Made by a program: the position numbers and the translations under genes. A stretch of DNA of 64,000 nucleotides from Hofstenia miamia. Lineage: Eukaryota; Xenacoelomorpha; Acoela. Positions within the stretch are counted from its first letter, which is position 1; every line of letters starts with the position of its first letter. The notes under the pieces are model-generated. The model was not told the DNA's origin and made no database searches. It was given only the letters and a program-made list of their open reading frames with translations. Where the stretch lies: NCBI GenBank assembly GCA_004352715.1, contig SCFE01000021.1:508606-572605 (forward strand). Reading direction: 5' to 3'. Shown here one piece after another: positions 47,721-59,198 of the stretch.

Positions 47721-50437
47721 ATTCTTCATTTTCTCAATAAATATAATCAAACAATGCAAGCTTACCGCACATGCGGTGAACCCAACAGCTCCCAACAGCC
47801 CAGTGGCCATGAATTAATCCTTCTTTAACAATTTTTCAATAATAATTATGCAGTGGGTTAATCAGATTAAACAATAAATCCACATTTCAACATTGCAAAA
47901 AAAATATCCACCCTGAGCTTAGCCCTATCCGATCTATTACACAGGTTACTTCGGGTACCTGATGTCACTCTCTATTTCATGCACATTCAAAAAGTTCATA
48001 GAAAGGTCAATTTAAGGCAGTGGTGATAAGTTTATGCAAAATTAACTTGCACACATGCTGAGGTTTCCATTCTTCATGTCGAAACAAAGACGCAGTATAC
48101 CACAAAGCAAGAATATGTTCACTAGATTTTGCTATTTTTGAAGTGATTTTTGGGTGATTTTCAATAATACATTTGTCAACTCTTCTTAATAATCAAAATT
48201 TGTTAAATACAAATACATGTAAATATTTTAAATTAAAATATGTTTTGACTCTATACAAGCTATGAGTTCAATATTTTATACTTATGCAACTACAATTATA
48301 CCTATGTGGCCTTTCTAGACTGAAAATAATGTACTGAATGGATGTGTACAGATGAAAGTGCAAAGGATAAGTAATCATTTCTGTACTAAAATTTATTTGA
48401 ATCCCAATACTACATTGCATAATCATAATCAGACTACTTAACTACACCAACAGAAAATATGCATAATTTTGATTCATCCAAAGAATACTAATATATTCTA
48501 ATCATCTCTGATTTATCAGAAACCATAATGTTTTAATTTGAATCTTTTATTAACTACATCTGATATATGTATTTCTCATTGCCCTAACATAGCCATGCAG
48601 CATTAAATGATTTCATAAAATCAGTGAAAAATTAAACAGGTCTATCAACCAGCACAATCTATACCTTTTATAGTTAAAATATATTTCTAAATGTTCTAAG
48701 ATCTCTAAATGATTTTGTATTTTTCATCAGATATGTGTATGTCATGTATCTTTGGGAATAAATAATTAGATCTCCTGTTCCTAGTATAATACCATGAAGG
48801 ATGGAATCATTTGTTGCTGGATATATGGACACTGTAATATAAGGTAAGTTCTCTATATGACAAAAAATATTGACTGCGCTGCTTAAGACTTAAGAAACTT
48901 CCTTATTTATGTCCAGATAAACTTCATAAATTATAGCTTCTCCTCACCCTATATTAGAATTTGAGTCCAAAACAACAAGGCACCATTATTGGTCAAATTA
49001 TTATATTTTCATATAAATTATTAAGTATTGTTGCAGTATTATTGTAACCATTAATTGGGCAAATTATTCTTAAACTTTGTGATATGCAGGGTAAAGTTAT
49101 AGTAAAAATACCTTCTATACATTTACCACATCTTTTGAAATTTATATATTGGAATTGTAAGAAGAAGAACCATACTTAAAAAGTCATGTAGTTCTTCAAT
49201 ATATATGATTTAATAATTAATATACTAGGATTATCCCAAAATCATGTGCAAACAGTCATGTTACTGTCCATGTGGGGTTATCTTTTATTTATTTGCACTT
49301 TTAAAACTCATATGTACAGTATATGTATAGCAATATTGCAATTTCAAGTGTGACTGGATTTAGGCTGATTGCTTATAATCAATATATTGGGTGCATATTG
49401 TTTGTGTCATTCTCTGGTAAGATTGTAAATTGAGGAGTGAGTCAAATTATAGTATGCAATCACATTTTTGTAAAAGGCGTGTGCATTGCAAGCCAACATT
49501 GTGCAACACTTATAGTCTATTCTTAAGATAAGATATTCTATCTAAAGGAACTAGCTGACTGCTCAACAGTGCATACCAAACAGAGTGAAAAAACATTCTC
49601 AATCAAAGTAGTAGTTGTTCTATTTTAAATTTAGTAAGAATTTCATTTACATATAAGATTATTTTGAGAATATATTTTTAAAATATATTTTTAGGCACTG
49701 AATACAATACAGTTTCATTGGTATTTGTTGATTGGTTTTCAGATCCTGCTTTAATAGTTTCCTCTTCCAATTATATATTAAATACTAACTATTGTTTCCC
49801 TAAACATTAACATATTTCATTCAGAATGTATCAATGCTATGCATTCAAAATCCACCAAAATTTAAGTTATTATATGAAGTTCAATATGTTTTAACATTGA
49901 GATGATATACATTGCAGAGTTTTCTCATTTTAGTATTTTTATATGATAACATCAACCTAATATATTGATATCCAAAATATCATTTTGTAAAAACATTTCA
50001 GGTAAATATTAATTAGCTAAATCACTCTGTATGGAATATGCATCTGAAATAAATCAGATAGAAATATTGAATGTTGCAATAATTACAAAAACAAAGCTTA
50101 TTTTGTTATTTAACAGAACTCAGAATTTCATTTCTTCATAATATGAAATATGAGAGGTTGTTTTTCATATATTTGGGAGTACATGCATTTAATGAATATA
50201 TTGTTCTGAGTTGTAAACAATTATTTTGCTATTGATTTTCAAAGGAATTTACTACAAATGAATACTGGAAATTCAAAGATATTGTGCACATCCACTTAAA
50301 TGATCAACAATGGTGAAAGTGACCCCTTAGCTTCAAAGCTCAGCAAAACTTTCTGTTTTATATATACACAGTGAACAAATGTTACACATTTTATTATTGA
50401 ATTTGGTGAAGTGTTTCTACAAAAAATATGAAGGTTC

Positions 50438-51059
50438 CATCCACTTATCAAAAATTAAGACAAGCTTGAATCCAAAATTTTATTGTTTGAATTACTTTAT
50501 ATACATAAAAATTTTAATAAAATTCTAAATATCATGATTAACTCCATCTAGGGAGAGAAAGTTGTAATTATTGTCATTTTCAGAAATATTTCAAATTTAT
50601 ATATATTTTGAATTCAAATTCATTAATTTCATATTCAAATTCATTCTAGTGCCAGACATTTTGTAATGGTTATTGTGAGTAAATTTATATTTTATTCACA
50701 TTAATTTTACATTGGTACTTTTACCTATATAAGGAACATTCAAACCAACATAGTGTGGCATTGATGGGAAATCAGCATGTGTTCCTACTAATCTATCTTA
50801 TTGAGGGTTTTGAATCAATGTGTGGATTGACCAATGCTACTAAAATAACTAACTATTCCTGCCTATATACCACATTCAGCCAACCCAATACAGATAACCT
50901 TTTAGAAGAGTTGTATAAGACTAGAGCACTACTAAGATTGAGAAGTAAGAAGCCCTAACTCTTGGGTGCAACTGGTGACCTTAGTGTTAATTAAATAACC
51001 TAAGCTCAGTGCATTTCTCATCTGATGCAATTTAGGTGAAAGCAATAATGATAAATTTC
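50438..51059 (+). repeat. 622-bp block duplicated at 61457-62078
   Basis: Near-identical to 61457-62078 with a few single-base differences (for example attgtttg versus attatttg). The second copy ends at a single N. Probably two alleles or contig ends of the same locus. Confidence 0.92.
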
Positions 51060-51313
51060 ATTATGGATGAATAGCCCTAACCATATGCCTAACCTAAAAA
51101 AAGAAGCAACTTTAATTTTGTTAAAAATTGTTACAAAAAATTTGTTGTTATGCTACAATTCAAAATTTGCCAAAATTGAATTCAAAATTCTTTGCAAATA
51201 TCTCAGCCTATAAAGTCTTTGATGAAGGGATTTAATGTTTTTGGAATGGAAAGAAGTTGAACTTGAATGACCTTGCAGAACTTGATTAGAAGTGAAATCA
51301 ATGCTCAAACTCA

Positions 51314-51840
51314 GTCTTGATAAAAAATCCACATGAAAATTCCATAAAATTTGAATTATTTATAATTTCAGTTTCTTTAATTATTGCAAATAATTACTTT
51401 TTAGCTTAAGAAACTTGAATTATCATAAAATAAACTATATTTTAACCAAAAAAACTTGGAATTAGAAAAAATTTGATTAAATGCAAAATGTTATTCAAAA
51501 ATACTTCAACTAATACTTGAAACATAATAACTCAAACTTAAACTGCATAACTCAAAATCTTGTTGCAAAAACCTTGGTTTTATGTGATAGAAAGCATGCC
51601 ATATTGAATAAGCCTTTATTCAACATGAACTAAAATATAATATACTTTATGTTGAATGAAATTGATATTAAATATAATACAGCTTATTACACAAGCATTA
51701 TTCAACATGAACAAATGTATAACAAGCTTTATTTTACAAGTAATTTACTAAAAAATAACAAACCAAATGAAACTTAGCAATGTTCATAATGAATAGAATT
51801 GCAATATTTCATTAAAAAATTAAATGGCTGAGTGAACTAA
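51314..51840 (+). repeat. 527-bp block duplicated at 52748-53274
   Basis: The second copy begins directly after the single N at 52747. In the second copy the following 527 bp (51841-52367) are absent. Confidence 0.92.
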
Positions 51841-52367
51841 GCAAACAATTATTGTTCTAATATCAAAAAATTGCCCATTATTTTTAATCCATTAAAAATA
51901 AATTTCAGGGCTATTATTTACAGAGAATGAGATTTGATCCTGAAATAATATATTTTAGAAGAGAGACTTCAATTCAATTAAATTCTTCAATTCCAATTCC
52001 AATTTTTTGTGATTCAATCTTAATTCTAAGACCTATGTACCAAAAATGTCAGTTTCAATTCCAAATTCAATTGCATTGTCAGTAAAATATATAATACATA
52101 AATTATATATCTTTTATATTTCCCTAATTTTAATCATAGTGAACTATCTTACAAAAGGCTGTGTTGTAAGTTGGTTGTTATTTGGGCCTAAGTCAAGGTG
52201 ATATATTTTAGATAAATAAATATGTTCAGCTAAAAATCAAAACGTTTCAGTGTAGAAGTTAATGATGTATTGAACTTAAATTTTACTGCTAAATTATTGT
52301 GTGAAATTTTTAAAAATAATTTTACATATAGGAAAATCAAAGGGCCAATATATTTTAGCAGTGACTC

Positions 52368-52746
52368 AAATAAATTCCATCTCCTTTGGAAGGTTGGTGC
52401 TGCTATTGTTGAAGAGTGTGTGGCATTAATAAAACAACTTTCAATTTCTTCATAAAAGCATAATTTTTACTTGTTGGCTCTTAAACAATATTCAAGATAG
52501 ATCTCATCTTAACATTATTGGAAACTGACTCATTCTTTTGGTTGGTACTTTTTATCAACATACGAAATCTTGAAACCAACATAGGGAACCTTGAGATAGA
52601 CATAGCAAATCGTTAAGACAATATGAACAAAAATTTAGCATGAATGAGGTATGAAGATTAATAACATTAGATGGGTCATTTAAAATTTTCTCATATGTAC
52701 ATTAAAATATTTATCTGAATTTTTGTTATGAAATCAAGTATAATAT
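52368..52746 (+). repeat. 379-bp block duplicated at 53273-53651
   Basis: Continues the second copy after the missing segment, with a few single-base differences. It ends exactly at the single N at 52747. Confidence 0.92.
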
Positions 52747-52747
52747 N

Positions 52748-53651
52748 GTCTTGATAAAAAATCCACATGAAAATTCCATAAAATTTGAATTATTTATAAT
52801 TTCAGTTTCTTTAATTATTGCAAATAATTACTTTTTAGCTTAAGAAACTTGAATTATCATAAAATAAACTATATTTTAACCAAAAAAACTTGGAATTAGA
52901 AAAAATTTGATTAAATGCAAAATGTTATTCAAAAATACTTCAACTAATACTTGAAACATAATAACTCAAACTTAAACTGCATAACTCAAAATCTTGTTGC
53001 AAAAACCTTGGTTTTATGTGATAGAAAGCATGCCATATTGAATAAGCCTTTATTCAACATGAACTAAAATATAATATACTTTATGTTGAATGAAATTGAT
53101 ATTAAATATAATACAGCTTATTACACAAGCATTATTCAACATGAACAAATGTATAACAAGCTTTATTTTACAAGTAATTTACTAAAAAATAACAAACCAA
53201 ATGAAACTTAGCAATGTTCATAATGAATAGAATTGCAATATTTCATTAAAAAATTAAATGGCTGAGTGAACTAAATAAATTCCATCTCCTTTGGAAGGTT
53301 GGTGCTGCTACTGTTGAAGAGTGTGTGGCATTAATAAAACAACTTTCAATTTCTTCATAAAAGCATAATTTTTACTTGTTGGCTCTTAAACAATATTCAA
53401 GATAGATCTCATCTTAACATTATTGGAAACTGACTCATTCTTTTGGTTGGTACTTTTTATCAACATACGAAATCTTGAAACCGACATAGGGAACCTTGAG
53501 ATAGACATAGCAAATCGTTAAGACAATATGAACAAAAATTTAGCATGAATGAGGTATGAAGATTAATAACATTAGATGGGTCATTTAAAATTTTCTCATA
53601 TGTACATTAAAATATTTATCTGAGTTTTTGTTATGAAATCAAGTATAATAT
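52748..53651 (+). repeat. Second allele-like copy of 51314-52746 lacking 527 bp
   Basis: Fusion of the copies of 51314-51840 and 52368-52746. The simplest reading is an alternative haplotype with an internal deletion that the assembler placed in series instead of collapsing. Confidence 0.85.
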
Positions 53652-53847
53652 TTAATAATTTAGTCTAGATTACAACTCAAAATACAACTGCTAAAACTAA
53701 ATTTTGATGTCTCTTTCGATATAATTGATACGTATACCTCATTCATGCTAAATTTTTTGTTCATATTGTCATAACGATTTGCTATGTCGATCTCAAGGTT
53801 CCCTATGTCGGTTTCAAGATTTCGTATGTTGATAAAAAGTACCAACC
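53445..53847. repeat. Inverted repeat, about 113-bp arms
   Basis: Left arm 53445-53557 and right arm 53734-53847 are reverse complements with few differences, separated by about 176 bp. The left arm sequence is also present at about 52540-52652. Confidence 0.88.
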
Positions 53848-53950
53848 CATTCTTTTGTAAGATCATTTGCCAAATTTTCATTAACCAAATAGTTGACGAG
53901 TTTTCTCGTGAGAAAATAAGTAGACGAAATTTAAACCAATTTTGTGCCAA
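53660..53950 (-). other. Unassigned open frame overlapping the inverted repeat
   Basis: 96 codons with no ATG near the upstream stop (it opens at TTG). It includes the pseudo-repetitive words NLETDIGNLEIDIANR, of coiled-coil-like composition. The equivalent frame in the left arm and its 52.5-kb copy is interrupted by a stop. I do not recognise a family. It may be a transposon remnant or chance. Confidence 0.2.
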
Positions 53951-54039
53951 TTACTACCAAATAATGAAAACTGATTATATCGAAGCGTTAGTATTCATGC
54001 TATTATACATATTTTTCAATTATATTTGGGATTTTTAGG

Positions 54040-55458
54040 AAAGACTTGAAATAATTCTTCAAAGTATGCCGTTTAGTTGTTGACTTTAAATTTGTATTTA
54101 TCGAGTCGCTTTGAATGTAATGTTTGCCATTCAGCAAAAATCGAATTGAAGAAAAATAGGCATCAGAATTAAGAGTCTCGTTTTAACATGAACACTGTTA
54201 TGATTGTCTGTTAACATAATTACTATTAATATAAATATTTATATAGTATATATAACCATACCATGTTCACTCACAATATCTCCGCACACCAGATCACCGA
54301 AGTCAAACGAAGGCAGCAAAAATCGAATCGAAATTAATATTAGGTCTTATTTAAATGCCTGAAATGACTAGAAAATTCTACATTTAATGTTTACAGTAAT
54401 GTGAATTTGAACTTAGCAATATGAAAGATTTACATATCTAATGAAAGCTATATTTCCTGAGCATTTTTTTCCATTTCAGTTTATGGAATACATATTTAGA
54501 AATAATTGCATATGAGTGTAATGGCGTTCACGTTTGGCACTACATTAACAACAAGTATATTTCAAAATTTCAGATGATATTTTTCATGGACATTTGGACA
54601 CGTTTTTCTAAGGGAGAATTTCGATTTTGAGAAATTTCAAAAGTTTGAGATTTGCTTGTTAAAAAGTAGCAACCCTGGTTCGAAGGTAATTGTCCCTATC
54701 TTGGATAGACGCTGTTCGCCAAAACAGAAGTAGCAAAGCAGAATCTTAATTAGAAGAAAATATAGGAATCTGAAAGCTGGCCTTTGATTTTGCATCAAAA
54801 TATTGTCCTGTTCCTGACAAAAACATGGCAATTTCCACAATGACTACTCGTAGAGCTCCTCAGCAAAAATGATCATTTGATGAAAATTAGGGATAAAAAT
54901 AAACGGAAACATTCAGGATTCTCTACTTTTACCAGATTTTCAAAACAATTTTTTGGAAGGGTGTGTTCTCATGAATGATAGTGTTTTACCTTTAGAGAAT
55001 AATGACATTTTACTTTTGTCGTCTTGCATGTCTTACTTTAATAAAAAAGTGAGCCACCGCGCTTTTTAATTCAATGCAATTGAATAATGAGCATCACACG
55101 TATATTTTCATGTCCCATTCTTTTACTTCTACATTTATACTGGTTAATATTGCTTGTGAGATTATGGTTATGTAATTGAAATTTTTGCTATGCACTAACA
55201 TGTCAATAACTATGAGACTGGGTTTATTTTCTCCTAATTTTATTTTTTAATTTTTAGGTTTAAGTGAACGTCATTAACTTTTTATCAATTACTAAGTGCC
55301 ATAACATTTGCTTTTCCACATTTTTTCCCTCTACAGTTTATTTAACCAGGGGAAGAGTTTTTGCTGATATGCTAATTCTAGGTTAATTAAATCGTTATAA
55401 AAATATTTATTATATTTCTCTGATTTGCATAAACCGGAAAATTTATTTTTGTTCTCGT
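54040..55458. other. Non-coding stretch
   Basis: No supportable gene; normal CG frequency returns here. One 67-codon minus-strand frame at 54637-54840 has no motif. Confidence 0.5.
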
Positions 55459-55986
55459 GTGATTTGTACAACAAATAAGTTTCATTTTGAACCTGCTAAG
55501 GAATTAGGTACTGCATATGAAAAAATTCAATGGATGCATGCAAGACAAATAGCTGATAATCATACTTACGTGCGACAGCATCGTGAATTTATTAAACTTG
55601 TTGCTGAGACAGAGACAACATGCTGCTCCAAAAATGCTACATAATATTTACTGACACCTGAAATAGAATGCTGCAAGGAATCTAAGAATGGTTTGAAGCT
55701 TCAATTTGACCAACTAACTGCTCTTGAAATTCTTTCAATAATCAGATTAAAGATAGTAGCTAATCAAGACTCACAAAATTTACTCCAAAGTTACAACTCT
55801 AAATGGATCGATAACTCACAAAGATCTGATGATTTTTTAGAAATATAATAAATATATTTTCGAATTCGATGCAACGTTATTGAACCATGGCGAGCAGTTA
55901 AATTCAATGTTGCATATCATTCAATAGTTGATCTTGTTACTGTGCTAAGAAATTATAGCAGATAAGCTGTTTCTGGACACAAATGA
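55459..55986 (+). pseudogene. Decayed coding sequence of unknown family
   Basis: A single frame of 176 codons stays protein-like (charged and aromatic residues in a mixed pattern, for example EKIQWMHARQIADNH and LQFDQLTALEILS) but is broken by four TAA codons, at about 55642, 55846, 55849 and 55963. It ends at TGA. There is no good ATG start and no splice sites that would remove the stops. I do not recognise the family. Its position next to LINE pieces suggests a transposon or retrocopy remnant. Chance is possible, but the length of the frame makes it less likely. Confidence 0.4.
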
Positions 55987-56459
55987 TAACGTCGTAGGTT
56001 TTGCAACTTCAACTTTCCATTTTGATTTTGCATCTTACGATTGTGATACACGCGGCCAAAGCCTACTACCTGAAATTTAATGTGTTTCTTCCAATTTCTT
56101 ATACTGTTAGATTAAATGATCTTCCATATTTTGACAAATTCCTGTGACATAGACATTTAATTATGCATCATATAATTTTATAATATGTGGAACACGATCC
56201 AATATTCATGTTACCTTTATTTTTAATCGTCTTAAGAAACTTGATTTGGTAACTGTTTTACAAGAGGCCAAATTAGTGAGCGCTTGGTGCTAACTCAATG
56301 GTACAGCAAATGCTGGCCCTTGACTTATACCATAGGCTAAAAGAAAGAGTTATCCTTGACTTGACTGCCCTATAAGACTATATGCACTCATGTCTCAGGA
56401 ACCAGCGGCACTGCTCGCCACCATTTCACTAAAACCGAATAGACAGTCTTCACGACCCT

Positions 56460-56591
56460 CTCCTTCACCGTGTGGACAAATTACACCTTCGGCTACCCTA
56501 TTGCATAAAGTCTTCTGTAGCATAAAGTAACACGCCCTCTAAGGTAGGGCGCAAACGATACAACTTTTGTTGCTAAACCAATTATAGCAAG
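56460..56591 (+). repeat. 132-bp flank duplicated at 56683-56814
   Basis: Identical sequence lies on both sides of an N-LINE fragment-N insert. It looks like an assembly join that failed to merge. Confidence 0.92.
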
Positions 56592-56910
56592 NTCAACTTG
56601 CTGCTAACTTGAATTGGTCTGGGCATATGTCCTTTCGCCTCCGCAAAGCTAATTCCTCACTCTTTGCCCTCTTCCGCAATGNCTCCTTCACCGTGTGGAC
56701 AAATTACACCTTCGGCTACCCTATTGCATAAAGTCTTCTGTAGCATAAAGTAACACGCCCTCTAAGGTAGGGCGCAAACGATACAACTTTTGTTGCTAAA
56801 CCAATTATAGCAAGCAATGTGATAGGATAATTCTGAAACAATCTTGAATTCCTCCAATGTAGTTTCTTATCTTAATTGGCTTAGCAACAAAATTGGATCG
56901 TTTGCGCGAA
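56540..56910. repeat. Imperfect inverted pair
   Basis: gcgcaaacgatacaactttt with cttgctataattgg-like continuation at 56540-56591 is matched in reverse complement by taattggcttagcaacaaaa and atcgtttgcgc at 56858-56910. It may mark the termini of an unidentified element. Confidence 0.5.
56593..56681 (+). mobile_element. 89-bp LINE slice between two single Ns
   Basis: Identical to 59426-59514 of the LINE below. Both ends are single N and the flanks are duplicated, so it is likely an assembly insertion and not a genomic copy. Confidence 0.85.
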
Positions 56911-56946
56911 GCCAAAGCATTGCTGTTACCCAGGAACCGCCGCATG

Positions 56947-57081
56947 GAGGCTGCTTACTAGGACGGTTTGGGCGCACTGCTCTTAGCATATCCAAAGATC
57001 AATCTCGTTTGATCTGGCGTCTATCTTGCAATTGTTCAAATCTTCATAGTACGAGTGGCATGAACACGATCAAGTAAAAAT
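56947..57081 (+). repeat. 135-bp flank duplicated at 57217-57351
   Basis: Same pattern as at 56.5 kb: an identical block on both sides of an N-LINE slice-N insert. Confidence 0.92.
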
Positions 57082-57082
57082 N

Positions 57083-57215
57083 CTTCTCGTTCCTTGTTCC
57101 ACTCTATGGAACGTTTCCAGAAGCGTGCCTTCAAATGTCATACAAAGCTGCTTTTCTCAAATTCTCCACTGTCCCGCTGTCACTCTACTTCCATGCCTGT
57201 GATCTCCTTCTGTTC
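57083..57215 (+). mobile_element. 133-bp LINE slice between two single Ns
   Basis: Identical to 59602-59734 of the LINE at 59.2-60.2 kb. Confidence 0.85.
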
Positions 57216-57583
57216 NGAGGCTGCTTACTAGGACGGTTTGGGCGCACTGCTCTTAGCATATCCAAAGATCAATCTCGTTTGATCTGGCGTCTATCTTGCA
57301 ATTGTTCAAATCTTCATAGTACGAGTGGCATGAACACGATCAAGTAAAAATTTAAGTAGAAGAAATATTTAGCACTTTTTGGTATATAATCTCTCTTTTT
57401 GAGATATAGGGCCATATACAGTATTACAACCAATCAGAATCGAGCACCCAAACAATAAAAAAATAATAATAAGATTCAAAAGCAATTTATTGCTACAATA
57501 AACTAGTACAAAAAAATTATAAACTACAAAAAGCTATTTACAAATATAATAAATATATATAATATTAAAATGTGTGTGTGTGN

Positions 57584-57731
57584 TCACTCGCAAATTGGAT
57601 CTTGATCCTTTTGTTTTCATTACGTTCTCTAATTCACGCTCTACTCGCTCTGATGATGTTGTCACCTTCTCCATTCGTCGTCCCAAGAAACATCGCACTC
57701 TTCACTCGTTTTTCAATCGTGCTTGTACTGC
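57584..57731 (+). mobile_element. 148-bp LINE slice between two single Ns
   Basis: Identical to 59745-59892 of the LINE. It is inserted in a (TG)n run that appears on both sides of it. Confidence 0.85.
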
Positions 57732-57799
57732 NTGTGTGTGTGCATTTTATGCAAAATTTTCAAATGAATGTAGTGTATTATTGTCGCTAAGTAGGTATT

Positions 57800-58081
57800 A
57801 AGCCGGTTAGAGCGCAACAAAACAAACATTAAAAGTCAAATCAATTGACAACGGGAGCCATCACACAGGATGAAGTACGAGCAGATGGAACAGTAGTCAA
57901 TGTGAGACAAAGGAACATCGAAGAGGAAAGACATCAAAGATTTCTTGAAGGTCATGGGCGAGGAAAAAATCAATGGCAGTCAGTAAGTAATTAGCAGAAG
58001 CACAAACACGATTGAAAAACGAGTGAAGGGTGCGATGTTTCTTGAGACGACGAACAGAGAACGTGACAGTACCATCAGCTT
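57800..58081 (-). mobile_element. Diverged 3' end of a related LINE, antisense
   Basis: The reverse complement is similar to the C-terminal coding and 3' UTR part of the LINE at 59.8-60.1 kb (shared KKHRTLHSFFNR and SANY-type words) but with many substitutions and small indels, so it is a separate older copy. It abuts the sense LINE head to head at about 58082. Confidence 0.8.
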
Positions 58082-58641
58082 GTAATGATTCTGCTTGCAT
58101 TATCTTTCTTGACATTTCTAAAGCTTTTGATCGACTCCCACGTTCTATTCTTCTTGACAAACTACGTTTATTTGGCTTTGATGCTGATTTCCTCGAACTC
58201 TTCCAGTCTTATCTCTCCAATCGTCGTCAGTGTGTTAAAATCAACTCGGCTGTTTCCTCCTGCTCCTGTGTCTAGTGGTGCTCGTCAAGGTTCTGTGTTT
58301 GCTTTTCTCTTCTTCCTCATTGCTATCAACGACCTCCCTCAATCCGTCCTCAACTCATTCTGTCTACTGTACGTTGATGACTCTGCCATTTTCAACTTTG
58401 GTAATTCTTTTGCCTCCAATATTACATCTGATCTCTAACTTTTGGCCACTTGGTCCTCCGTTAACCATCTTGATTTTAGTCCAACCAAGACATGTGGAAT
58501 TTCCTTTTCTGTATCTCCCCTTCTGATCTTCCTCTTCCTGTGAACTTTTCTCCTCATCATACTCATCTTGGAGTTCAACTTGCTGCTAACTTGAATTGGT
58601 CTGGGCATATGTCCTTTCGCCTCCGCAAAGCTAATTCCTCA
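58082..58641 (+). mobile_element. Non-LTR retrotransposon (LINE) reverse-transcriptase region, broken
   Basis: The reverse transcriptase of a LINE copies the element RNA at a nicked target. Visible landmarks in order: IIFLDISKAFDRLP (finger/palm start), FQSYLSNRRQ, SGARQGSV (usually SGVPQGSV), INDLP and the catalytic LYVDD box at about 58367-58381 in place of the usual YADD. Frame changes near 58255 and a stop at about 58438 mean that no intact polymerase is encoded. The endonuclease and ORF1 are absent. It is cut by the single N at 58642. Clade (jockey, I or CR1-like) not decided. Confidence 0.9.
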
Positions 58642-58642
58642 N

Positions 58643-59197
58643 TACATTTTTGAGACTATTTGAAATGAGGCAGGTGCCAAGTGGTATACTACCAGCACTT
58701 TGTGATTTTGTATGAGATATTGATAGGACAACTATTAGATTTTCATTAAATTGAAGCAACTGAGCTTCCAACTACAAGGCGACCTATTCACTATCACACA
58801 CTGTTCGTCAAAAAATATATTGCATCATTTTCCGAATCACATCTACCAATCACCCACTGAACACAAGTGTAATGTGCTCAAGTAGTGTTTCAAAAATACA
58901 ACTGTAGATATCTTTCACTCCGATTCGGGTATCGCAAATCATGATTTATTTTAAGAAAGAGTTTATCCATCTGTGAACTCTATGTCTCGTTCTACATATT
59001 TTTAGATTAAAAATAACGAATTCTAGTCCTAAGCGTGTATTTTAGATGTGTTCAAATGAAATTGTACAAGTTAACCAAGCGGCATTTCGTATTGTTATAT
59101 TCTTCATTTCTTTGCGTATTTTTGGCTATTGTTGCATTCGAATTGGCAGGTTCGTCATTTATTTTTTATAAAGCTATATATATATATATATATATAT
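58643..59197. other. Contig piece between LINE segments, probably misplaced
   Basis: Its first 55 bp match 60383-60437, so it should follow 60437. It contains no supportable gene and ends in an (AT)n run (59175-59197) at the N. Confidence 0.7.
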
Positions 59198-59198
59198 N

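Larger units (their letters stand above)
48094..52241. other. Block almost free of CG dinucleotides, no gene recognised
   Basis: Reading every line, I find two CG dinucleotides (near 48877 and 49479) in about 4.1 kb, and none from 49480 to 52241. Elsewhere in the window CG appears roughly once per 50-100 bases. There is no N at the left border. A 67-codon frame at 50755-50958 has no recognisable motif. The block could be heavily methylated and decayed, or derived from different DNA. Confidence 0.8.

Noticed and set aside
50755-50958. 67-codon frame, identical at 61774-61977
   Set aside because: The duplication is an assembly or allelic effect, so its preservation is not evidence of selection. 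No motif or splice context.
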